NCBI GenBank assembly: GCA_944382835.1
Contig: CALWNP010000015.1
Location: 1-54,675, forward strand
Direction of reading: 5' to 3'
DNA: 54,675 bases
Source of the DNA: an uncultured Gemmiger sp.
GTDB lineage: Bacteria > Bacillota > Clostridia > Oscillospirales > Ruminococcaceae
The notes beneath the pieces are model-generated. The model did not search any database. It worked only from the letters and a program-made list of their open reading frames with translations, and was not told where the DNA came from. Positions 49,018 to 54,675 of the stretch are shown here, piece after piece (the stretch's first letter is position 1; the number at the start of each line of letters is the position of its first letter). Position numbers and translations under genes: made by a program.

Positions 49018-49656
49018 ATGGCAATTCATCTGGTCAAACTTCCCACCAAAAAACGGGACCTGGTTCTGCGGGTCGCCCAGGGACATTTTGCCACCAGTCA
49101 CAGTCATATCAACTATTACATCGACGTGACCCTGCAGAAGACCCGCCTGTCCGAGGCCCGGGCGGTGGCCCAGGAGCTGGTGTCGGCCTACACCACCAAC
49201 ACCATTGTGGACACCATCCTCTGCCTGGACGGGATGGAGGTGGTGGGGGCCTGCATGGCCAGCGAGCTGACCCACGACGGCTTTGTGAACATGAACGCCC
49301 ACCAGACCATCTACGTCATCACCCCCGAGCACACCTCGGGCAGCCAGCTGATCTTCCGGGAGAACATCACCCCCATGGTCACCGGCAAGCATGTGCTGAT
49401 CCTGGCGGCTTCGGTAACCACCGGCTACACCGCCCAGGCCGCCATCGAGGCGGTGAACTACTACGGCGGCACGGTGGCCGGGCTGGCCGCCATCTTTGCC
49501 ACCACCGAGGAGTGCGAGGGCTACCGGGTGGCCTCCATCTTTAACCCCGGCGACCTGCCCGACTACCAGAGCTTTGATTCCCACGCCTGCCCCTGGTGCA
49601 AGGAGGGCAAAAAGATCGACGCCCTGGTCAACAGCTTCGGCTATTCCAGCCTGTGA
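49018..49656 (+). CDS. Phosphoribosyltransferase-like protein
   Basis: A 212-residue protein of the type I PRTase fold, closest in pattern to orotate PRTases: HFATSHSHINYYIDVT near the start, then strand VTGKHVLILAASVTTGYTAQAAIEAV (in part). The PRPP loop normally has two acidic residues before the TTG (as in VDDVxTTG); here it reads LAASVTTG (about 129-136), so both are missing. The C-terminus carries a CPWC pair. It may bind a nucleotide without full transferase activity. The start is the ATG at 49018 with AAGGAG 8 bases upstream; a GTG nine bases earlier is less likely. Own promoter, followed by a two-way terminator. No pyr genes nearby. Confidence 0.75.
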   Translation: MAIHLVKLPTKKRDLVLRVAQGHFATSHSHINYYIDVTLQKTRLSEARAVAQELVSAYTTNTIVDTILCLDGMEVVGACMASELTHDGFVNMNAHQTIYVITPEHTSGSQLIFRENITPMVTGKHVLILAASVTTGYTAQAAIEAVNYYGGTVAGLAAIFATTEECEGYRVASIFNPGDLPDYQSFDSHACPWCKEGKKIDALVNSFGYSSL

Positions 49657-49690
49657 ATCCAATCTGGATAAAACATCCCAAATAATACAA

Positions 49691-49730
49691 AAAGGCCGCT
49701 GCGGTTTTCCTTGCCGCAGCGGCTTTCTTA
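49691..49730. terminator. Two-way terminator between convergent genes
   Basis: GCCGCTGCGG (49695-49704) pairs with CCGCAGCGGC (49714-49723). Plus-strand tail TTTCTTATTTG; minus-strand tail TTTTTG. It serves the PRTase-like gene and the symporter gene. Confidence 0.85.
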
Positions 49731-51089
49731 TTTGTCCAGGTCCTCCCGGGCGGCCCGGGCCACCACCCCCGACAGGAAGACCAGGGCGATGAGGTTGGGG
49801 AAGACCATCAGCCCGTTGAAGAGGTCGGAGAGGTTCCACACCAGGTCCACCTTGAGGGCGGAGCCGATGACGATGCAGACCACCACCAACGCGGCGTAGC
49901 CCCGCACCGCCCGGCGGCCGAAGAGGGCTTTGACGTTGGTCTCGCCAAAGAAGTACCACCCGATGATGGTGGAGAAGGCAAAGAAGAGCATGCAGACCGC
50001 CACAAAGGCGTTGCCGAAGGCGCCAAAGGCCTGGTTGAAGGCGGCCTGGGCCAGGGCGGTGCCCTCGAGAGCCCCGGGCACCCCGGCCTGGAGCTGGCCC
50101 GAGGTGAGGATCACCAGGGCGGTGAGGGTCAGCACGATGAAGGTGTCCACGAACACCCCCACCATGGCGATGATCCCCTGGTCCTGGGGACGGTCCACCT
50201 TGGCCAGGGCGTGGGCGTGGGGGGTGGAGCCCATGCCCGCCTCGTTGGAGAAGAGGCCCCGGGCCACCCCGTAGCGCATGGCCTCCCGGACGGTAATGCC
50301 CGCCGCGCCGCCGAGGATCGCCTTGGGCTGGAAGGCCGCCACAAAGATGGAGGCGATGGCCTCGGGCAGCGCCCCCCGGTTGAGCACCAGGATCACGAGA
50401 CAGCCCGCCATGTAGAACAGCGACATCACCGGCACCAGCTTCTCGGTGAAGGCGGCGATGCGGCCCACCCCGCCCAGAAAGATGAAGGCGGCCACCACCG
50501 CCACAAAGATTCCGGTGGCCGGCACCGGCACCCCGAAGGCGGTGTCAAAGGCGGCGCTGATGGAGTTGGCCTGCACCATGTTGCCGGTGAAGCCCAACGC
50601 AAAGACGATGGCCACCGAGAAGAACCCCGCCAGCGCCTTGCCGAAGGCCCCGGGGAACCGGGCCCGGATGTAGTAGATGGGGCCGCCGGTCACATGGCCG
50701 GTCTCGTCGGTGGTCTTGAACTTCTGGGCCAGCACCGCCTCGCCGTAGATGGTGGCCATCCCGAAAAAGGCCGACAGCCACATCCAGAAGATCGCCCCCG
50801 GCCCGCCGTTGTAGAGCGCCGTGGCACAGCCGGTGATGTTGCCGGTGCCCACCTGGGCCGCGATGGCGGTGGTCAGCGCCTGGAAGGAGGACATCCCCTC
50901 CTTGCCGGCCTTGGCGCCCTTGAGGGAAAAGCCCCCCAGCAGCTGGGAAAACCCCCTGCCCAGCTGCCGCAGCTGGACAAACCGGGTGCGCAGGGTGAAG
51001 AGGATGCCGGTGCCCACCAGCAGCCAGAGCAGAAGATTGTTCCAGACAAAATCGCTGACGGTTTTTACCATGACGGTCAGTTGTTCCAT
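49728..51089 (-). CDS. Sodium/alanine (glycine) symporter, AGCS family
   Basis: A 453-residue membrane transporter with about eleven hydrophobic segments. Family signatures: LLLWLLVGTGILFTLRTRFVQ at the start, SSFQALTTAIAAQVGTGNITG (sodium/substrate region), GPGAIFWMWLSAFFGMAT, GVARGLFSNEAGMGSTPHAHA and FAFSTIIGWYFFGE. The start is most likely the ATG at 51089 (GGGGGTAGCT upstream); an ATG 12 bases earlier in frame is possible. It probably imports alanine or glycine with sodium for fermentation or wall synthesis; the exact substrate is not readable. Promoter at 51148-51176. Confidence 0.93.
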   Translation of the reverse strand: MEQLTVMVKTVSDFVWNNLLLWLLVGTGILFTLRTRFVQLRQLGRGFSQLLGGFSLKGAKAGKEGMSSFQALTTAIAAQVGTGNITGCATALYNGGPGAIFWMWLSAFFGMATIYGEAVLAQKFKTTDETGHVTGGPIYYIRARFPGAFGKALAGFFSVAIVFALGFTGNMVQANSISAAFDTAFGVPVPATGIFVAVVAAFIFLGGVGRIAAFTEKLVPVMSLFYMAGCLVILVLNRGALPEAIASIFVAAFQPKAILGGAAGITVREAMRYGVARGLFSNEAGMGSTPHAHALAKVDRPQDQGIIAMVGVFVDTFIVLTLTALVILTSGQLQAGVPGALEGTALAQAAFNQAFGAFGNAFVAVCMLFFAFSTIIGWYFFGETNVKALFGRRAVRGYAALVVVCIVIGSALKVDLVWNLSDLFNGLMVFPNLIALVFLSGVVARAAREDLDK

Positions 51090-51147
51090 AGCTACCCCCA
51101 TTGGCCGGCCCCCGGGGCCTCCGGCGGCGGCAAAAATCACAGTGGGC

Positions 51148-51176
51148 ATTGTATCACATGGACGGTCATCTGTCAA
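51148..51176 (-). promoter_or_regulatory. AGCS symporter promoter
   Basis: Minus strand TTGACA (plus 51171-51176), 17 bases, TGA then TACAAT (plus 51148-51153), extended -10. Confidence 0.85.
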
Positions 51177-51230
51177 CGGGGGACGGGCTGTTCCGGGCAG
51201 AGAAAAAGCCCGCCCCGGGCGGGGGAGGGC

Positions 51231-51662
51231 TCAGTCGTCGGGGGGATCGTCGTCGGGGTAGTTGGGGTGGAGGGGATTCTGTCCTTCCAGCATGGACAGA
51301 TAGAGGGCGTAGTCGTAGAGCTGCCGCTGGCGCCGGGGCGGCAGATGCCGGAAAATCCGCAGCATCTGCTCCAGCTGGTCGACCTCCAGCCCGGTGACAA
51401 TGTCCCCCAGCGCCGCCGCAATCCCGGCGGGGGGCGGGCTGCCGTCCAGCTTGGCCAGCACCTCGTTCAGCTCCATCCCGATGGCCGACGCCACCGCCTT
51501 GATGGTCTCCAGCGAGGGCTCCACCGGCTTGCCGTTCACCGGGTTGTAGTTGCGCTCCAAAATCGAGACATAGGCCTTGCTCAGCCCGCACTTGCGGGCA
51601 AACTGCTCCATGCTGGTGTGGGTCTCGGTGCGGTAGGCCTTGATCAGGTCCCCCAGAATCAT
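51231..51662 (-). CDS. Xre/CI-like repressor of a phage-like element
   Basis: A 143-residue regulator. Residues 1-70 form an Xre-type helix-turn-helix: LGDLIKAYRTETHTSMEQFARKCGLSKAYVSILERN (in segments) and LETIKAVASAIGMELNEVLA. The C-terminal half (about 75-130: IVTGLEVDQLEQMLRIFRHLPPRRQRQLYDYALYL, in part) is helical and may dimerise; there is no LexA/CI-type Ser-Lys protease domain. The start is the ATG at 51662 with AAAGGAGGGATGCCCG upstream. It is divergent from a replication/baseplate operon, across a region full of palindromic operators, so it most likely represses that operon and itself. Confidence 0.85.
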   Translation of the reverse strand: MILGDLIKAYRTETHTSMEQFARKCGLSKAYVSILERNYNPVNGKPVEPSLETIKAVASAIGMELNEVLAKLDGSPPPAGIAAALGDIVTGLEVDQLEQMLRIFRHLPPRRQRQLYDYALYLSMLEGQNPLHPNYPDDDPPDD

Positions 51663-51680
51663 CGGGCATCCCTCCTTTGT

Positions 51681-51783
51681 GTCTAGTATATCATACACAA
51701 AAACACCTTATATTGGACGGGCCTTGTCCGGCCTGTCCGGCGATCTTTTATTGCTCTTTCGTCTAGTATATCATACACAAAAA
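51681..51783. repeat. Two identical 23-bp direct repeats upstream of the repressor
   Basis: GTCTAGTATATCATACAC followed by five As occurs identically at 51681-51703 and 51761-51783, 80 bases apart. Each begins with the operator half-site GTCTAG; the second half only partly matches. Read on the minus strand each contains TGA-TATACT, an extended -10, so the proximal copy probably overlaps the repressor's own promoter. The rest of 51704-51760 holds a CCGG-rich stretch and no gene. Confidence 0.75.
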
Positions 51784-51801
51784 TAATTTCAATCTTTGTG
51801 C

Positions 51802-51817
51802 GTTTAGTATGCTTGAC
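51802..51817. promoter_or_regulatory. Operator site overlapping the -35 of the phage-like operon
   Basis: GTTTAG-TATG-CTTGAC, an imperfect copy of the palindrome GTCTAG-N4-CTAGAC; it contains the TTGAC of the -35 at 51813. Confidence 0.6.
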
Positions 51818-51841
51818 AAGATACGTCTAGTGTGCTAGACT
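51813..51841 (+). promoter_or_regulatory. Promoter of the phage-like replication operon
   Basis: TTGACA at 51813-51818, 17 bases, TGC then TAGACT at 51836-51841 (extended -10). Operator palindromes cover both the -35 and the -10. Confidence 0.8.
51825..51840. promoter_or_regulatory. Perfect operator palindrome over the -10
   Basis: GTCTAG-TGTG-CTAGAC, a perfect 6-4-6 palindrome covering the -10. Repressor binding here would block RNA polymerase. Confidence 0.8.
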
Positions 51842-51961
51842 GCACATGGAGAGGAGGTGAATCCCATCCGTCCGGTTCCCGATGTCCGGCCCAAAGGGGC
51901 AGGGAACCCGCCCTTCCCCGGGACTGTGGCCCGGTGCCGGGGCGACGAAAGGAGATTTTTT

Positions 51962-52021
51962 TTGAGAGAAAAGTCTAGCATACTAGACAGCCTGGCCGGG
52001 CTCTTCCGGCCGGCGGCCTGA
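51962..52021 (+). CDS. Possible 19-residue leader peptide
   Basis: TTG at 51962 to TGA at 52019-52021 would encode MREKSSILDSLAGLFRPAA. The support is an excellent ribosome binding site (AAAGGAG at 51948-51954, seven bases upstream) and the position just before the replisome organizer gene. The peptide has an amphipathic look. Its coding region contains the operator palindrome at 51973-51988. Another AGGAGGTG at about 51852-51859 has no convincing start after it. I recognise no family and rate this as tentative. Confidence 0.3.
   Translation: MREKSSILDSLAGLFRPAA
51973..51988. promoter_or_regulatory. Second perfect operator palindrome, inside the leader
   Basis: GTCTAG-CATA-CTAGAC, about 150 bases downstream of the promoter operator. 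Bound repressor could act as a roadblock or form a loop with the upstream sites. Confidence 0.75.
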
Positions 52022-52033
52022 AAGGGGGCCGCC

Positions 52034-52705
52034 ATGGCAAGACCCATCCAGGAGGGATGCAGCTACTTTCCGCTGGACTGTGACTACTTCCAGAGCCGCA
52101 AGGTGCGGCTGCTGCGGGCCCAGCTGGGGGCCCGGGCCGAGCTGGTGCTGATCCGCCTCTGGTGCGAGATTTACAGCGGCAACGGCTGGTACACCACCCT
52201 GGGCGGCGAGGAGATGGTGCTGCTGGCCGCGGCGCTGGGCAAGGGCTTTCCCCTGGGCTTTGTGCAGGAGGTGGTCAGGGCCTGCTGCCGCCGGGGCCTC
52301 TTTGACGAGGGGCTCTACGCCCGCCACCGGGTGCTCACCGGGGTGGAGGTGCAAAAGCGGTATCTGTCCACCCGCTGCCGCCGCACCACCATCCCGGTGC
52401 TGCCCGACTACTGGCTGCTCACCGCCCGGAGCTGGGCCGAGGAAAACCCCGACCTGGCCCGCAAGCTGCGGTATCTGCTGCCCGACGGCAGCTCAGCCCC
52501 GGTTTTTGCAGCAGAAACCCCCACTGAGTGTGCCGACGGGGAACATTCCGACGATTCAGTGCCCCCGGATGCTGCAAAAACGCCACAAAGAAAAGAAAAG
52601 AAAAGTACAGGAAACCAGTCCGAGCTGTCAGCGCCGGGGGCGGGGCCTGCCCGGGACCAGCCCCGCCAGGTGGGGGCGGACGCCGACCTGGCCCAGCTGT
52701 TTTAG
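52034..52705 (+). CDS. Phage replisome organizer-like protein (Lin1244/Lin1753 N-terminal domain)
   Basis: A 223-residue protein. The N-terminal 110 residues match the Lin1244/Lin1753-like domain of Firmicutes phage replication proteins: ARPIQEGCSYFPLDCDYFQSRKVRLL (in part), LVLIRLWCEIYSGNGWYTTL, then VRACCRRGLFDEGLYARHRVLT. The C-terminal 70 residues are low-complexity, Lys/Ser/Pro-rich and probably unfolded. It should bind the element's origin and recruit the helicase encoded next; this role is inferred from phage relatives. The ATG at 52034 follows AAAGGGGGCCGCC. Confidence 0.82.
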   Translation: MARPIQEGCSYFPLDCDYFQSRKVRLLRAQLGARAELVLIRLWCEIYSGNGWYTTLGGEEMVLLAAALGKGFPLGFVQEVVRACCRRGLFDEGLYARHRVLTGVEVQKRYLSTRCRRTTIPVLPDYWLLTARSWAEENPDLARKLRYLLPDGSSAPVFAAETPTECADGEHSDDSVPPDAAKTPQRKEKKSTGNQSELSAPGAGPARDQPRQVGADADLAQLF

Positions 52706-52714
52706 GAGGCCGCC

Positions 52715-53989
52715 ATGGAAAAACTCACACCCCAGCAGCGCAACCAGCTGGCCTTTCTGGGCGGGGCGCTGGTGGCCCCCGAAAAGGCCCACGACAGCAT
52801 CCTGCGGCTGAGCCCCGCCATGTTCCAGTCCGGCCACCTGCGCAGAATCTTTGCCGCCATCCGGGAGCTCACCGCCCAGGGCAGGGGGCTGGACCCGGTG
52901 ACGGTGGCCGCCAAGGCCGGGCAGGACACCCGGAACCTGATCCTCCACGCCGCCGAGACGGTGCCCAGCATCAGCCACATCGCCGACTACGAGGCGCTGA
53001 TCGTGGAGGACTACCGCCGGGACACCATCCTGGCCGAGCTGGCCGCCCTCTCGGTTCAGGGGGGCGACAGCGACGGACTCTGCGCCCGGCTGCGCACCCT
53101 GCTGGACAGGCAGGACGCCATCCGCAGCACCCAGCTGGACGCCAGCGCCCGCAGCTTTGACGCGGTGCTGGACGCCGCCCTGGACAGCCTGACCCACCCC
53201 GACCGGGGGCTCAAGCTGGACTGGCCGGAGCTGGACCGCTACGGCCTCTTTGAGCCGGGCAACGTGGTGGTCATCGGGGGGCGGCCGGGCAGCGGCAAGA
53301 CCGACTTTGCCATCAACCTGGCGGCCCGGCTCTCCCGCCGCTACCGGGTCTACTACCTGACCATGGAGGAGACCGCCGAAAAGCTGGTGGGCCGTCTGCT
53401 GGCCAAGGCTACCCGCATCGACGCCGCCCGGCTGCGGGACCGCCGCCTGACCGAAGCCGAGCAGACCACCCTGCACAACACCGCCGCCGCCCTCCGCCGC
53501 CAGCACAACATGGTGCTGGACAGCGACGGCAAGGTGACGGTGGAGGGCATCCGGGCCAAGCTGCTCTGCCACAAGCCCCAGGTGGCCTTCATCGACCACA
53601 TCGGGCTGCTGACCCCCACCGACCCCCGCCAGAAGGAGTACGAGCGGCTCAGCGAGATCACCCGCAGCCTCAAGGTGCTGGCCATGCAGATGGGCATTGT
53701 GGTGGTGGAGCTCTGCCAGCTCAACCGGGCGGTGGCCCGGGAGGGCTTCGCCTACGCCACCCTGGCCGACCTGCGGGGTTCCGGCACCATCGAACAGGAC
53801 GCCAACGCCGTGGTCTTTGTCCGCAACCTGGCCCCCGGCGGGCCCCGGCTCCAGGGGGCCGACGCCTGGCGGGAAACCGGCGTCCGCATCGCCAAAAACC
53901 GGGACGGCGCCCTGGGCACCCTGCCCATCTGCTGGCAGCCCCAGTACCACGACTGGCGCCCCATCCCACAACAAGAGGAGGAAGTATGA
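52715..53989 (+). CDS. Phage-type DnaB replicative helicase
   Basis: A 424-residue hexameric helicase. The N-terminal DnaB domain (about 1-100: EKLTPQQRNQLAFLGGALVAPEKAHDSIL, in part) is followed by the RecA-like C-terminal domain with Walker A GRPGSGKT (189-196), VYYLTMEETAEKLVGRLLA, Walker B AFIDHIGLL, and LCQLNRAV through DLRGSGTIEQDANAVVFV. It is shorter than the chromosomal DnaB of about 450 residues. It lies nine bases after the replisome organizer gene and its stop overlaps the next start (ATGA at 53986). No loader gene is in the element as seen here; the host dnaD-dnaC pair lies 4 kb away. Confidence 0.92.
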   Translation: MEKLTPQQRNQLAFLGGALVAPEKAHDSILRLSPAMFQSGHLRRIFAAIRELTAQGRGLDPVTVAAKAGQDTRNLILHAAETVPSISHIADYEALIVEDYRRDTILAELAALSVQGGDSDGLCARLRTLLDRQDAIRSTQLDASARSFDAVLDAALDSLTHPDRGLKLDWPELDRYGLFEPGNVVVIGGRPGSGKTDFAINLAARLSRRYRVYYLTMEETAEKLVGRLLAKATRIDAARLRDRRLTEAEQTTLHNTAAALRRQHNMVLDSDGKVTVEGIRAKLLCHKPQVAFIDHIGLLTPTDPRQKEYERLSEITRSLKVLAMQMGIVVVELCQLNRAVAREGFAYATLADLRGSGTIEQDANAVVFVRNLAPGGPRLQGADAWRETGVRIAKNRDGALGTLPICWQPQYHDWRPIPQQEEEV

Positions 53990-54675
53990 TTCAACTGACC
54001 AACGGGGTGCAACTCCCCGAAACCCGCCTGATCCAGAAAGCCACCGCCTCGGTGAGCAGCCTCTCCGCCGCCGGCCGGCTGGAGGTCATGCAGTACGACG
54101 ACACCCTGCCGCTGGTGGCCGTCACCCTGACCAACCGGGGCATCCACTGGGCCCCGCCCGCCGGCGCCACCCTGCGGGTGCGGATGGGCAAACCCGACGG
54201 CAAGGGGGTGCTCAACGACGCTTTGGGCACCGACGAAAACGGCGCCGTCTACTTTGCCTTCACCCGCCAGATGACCGCCGCCGACGGCATGGGGGAGCTG
54301 AGCATCCAGGTCGAGACCGACGAGGGGGTGAAGTCCAGCGCCATCCTGCCGGTGACCATCCGCCGCAGCCCGGTGTCCGACGACAAGATCGAGAGCGGCG
54401 ACGAGTACCAGTCCCTGGCCCAGATCCTGGACGAGGCCGGCGGGGTGATCCAGCAGGCCGGCGCCGCCGCCGACACCGCCGCCCAGCAGGCCGATGCCGC
54501 CGCCCAGCAGGCCGATGCCGCCGCCCAGCAGGCCGACCAGGCCCGCCAGTACGCCCAGCAGGCCGGGGAACAGGCCGCCCGGGCGGTGGCCGAAGGGCTG
54601 GCGGATCTGGGCTTTCCCAAAATCCGGCCGCTGCGCACCGACACCGCCGTCCCCAACCCCACCGGCGGGGACCGG
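53986..54675 (+). CDS. BppU-like phage baseplate/tail protein, 3' end outside window
   Basis: Open from the ATG at 53986 to the window edge (230 codons). The N-terminal 130 residues look like the BppU N-terminal domain of receptor-binding baseplate proteins: LVAVTLTNRGIHWAPPAGATLRVRMGKPDG (in part), NGAVYFAFTRQMTAADG, GELSIQVETDEG, SSAILPVTIRRSP. A helical heptad region follows (54475-54537, three AAAQQAD-type units), probably a trimeric coiled-coil stalk. It overlaps dnaB by ATGA and has GAGGAGGAAGT upstream. A structural gene directly coupled to a helicase gene is unusual. Confidence 0.8.
   Translation, partial: MIQLTNGVQLPETRLIQKATASVSSLSAAGRLEVMQYDDTLPLVAVTLTNRGIHWAPPAGATLRVRMGKPDGKGVLNDALGTDENGAVYFAFTRQMTAADGMGELSIQVETDEGVKSSAILPVTIRRSPVSDDKIESGDEYQSLAQILDEAGGVIQQAGAAADTAAQQADAAAQQADAAAQQADQARQYAQQAGEQAARAVAEGLADLGFPKIRPLRTDTAVPNPTGGDR
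54475..54537 (+). repeat. Three tandem 21-bp units encoding a heptad
   Basis: Three copies of a unit reading (G/A)CC-GCC-GCC-CAG-CAG-GCC-GA(T/C), differing only at the first and last bases. Each encodes (A/T)AAQQAD. They lie in the coiled-coil part of the BppU-like protein and could change in number by slippage. Confidence 0.9.

Noticed and set aside
51857-52021. GTG-started frame after AGGAGGTG in the phage-like leader
   Set aside because: The GTG is part of the ribosome-binding-like sequence itself, and the predicted peptide is Pro/Arg/Gly-rich with no plausible fold. The shorter TTG frame within it is better placed, though also tentative.
54475-54537. CRISPR-like or other regulatory repeat
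   Set aside because: The 21-bp units are directly adjacent with no spacers and encode an in-frame heptad, so they are protein-coding repeats.
1-54675. tRNA or rRNA genes
   Set aside because: Looking for tRNA T-loop/acceptor patterns and rRNA stretches in the intergenic regions, I found none; gaps are too short and hold promoters or terminators.

Overview
The window is an almost gapless stretch of high-G+C bacterial chromosome. Short intergenic regions carry Firmicutes-type promoters (TTGACA/TATAAT with 17-base spacing, very often with an extended TGn -10), strong AGGAGG ribosome binding sites and U-tailed terminators. Gene content (single-chain GlyRS, rnpM-ylxQ inside a nusA-infB operon, Mini-III RNase, TmcAL, the YfmF/YfmH M16 pair, DnaD/DnaC-type loaders, type-2 GalT, a PASTA protein) points to a class Clostridia bacterium. 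With this G+C, an Oscillospiraceae/Ruminococcaceae member of the Faecalibacterium/Gemmiger/Subdoligranulum kind is my best guess; that is inference, not something the sequence proves.

Layout. 1-1920: end of glyS and an M29 aminopeptidase. 1979-10550: a small promoter/terminator unit, then the long translation-factor operon rimP-nusA-rnpM-ylxQ-infB-rbfA-nrnA-truB-ribF behind an attenuator-like leader. 10580-13367: rpsO and pnp. 13428-16015: ackA and tmcAL, divergent from a shared palindromic -10. 16163-18660: a compact minus-strand operon of acyl carrier protein, MaoC dehydratase, SDR reductase and GNAT protein with no ketosynthase or ligase; its product is unknown. 18790-21976: a BofC-C-like small membrane protein and a class A PBP. 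22243-26072: ACT regulator-hom-thrB-lysC. 26245-30796: yfmF-yfmH-lgt-folD. 30956-33325: rplU-rpmA-obgE-mrnC. 33459-33632: an unrecognised 57-residue Thr/Gln-rich peptide with a Cys-Gly tail (minus). 33756-37697: rsmF, yebC and a PASTA-containing protein whose kinase domain has lost its catalytic aspartates. 37862-38919: rpsF-ssb-rpsR (minus). 39054-42832: galT, a sugar nucleotidyltransferase and a RING-like zinc-ribbon membrane protein (minus). 43066-46858: prfB (without the usual frameshift site) and a CtpE-like P-type ATPase. 46907-48796: the helicase loader pair dnaD-dnaC (minus). 49018-51089: a PRTase-like protein and an AGCS sodium/alanine symporter.

51231-54675 (window edge) looks like the left end of a phage-like element: an Xre/CI-like repressor, a control region with at least three copies of a 16-bp palindromic operator (GTYTAG-N4-CTWGAC) laid over the divergent promoter, then a replisome organizer, a DnaB helicase and, translationally coupled to it, a BppU-like baseplate protein that runs off the window.

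Most of the window is housekeeping. The parts most worth a second look are the orphan ACP operon, the palindromic -10 linking acetate kinase to the acetate-using tRNA ligase, the PASTA pseudokinase, the Cys-Gly peptide and the operator-rich phage-like module with an unusual gene order. All calls come from reading the sequence; no database search was run.
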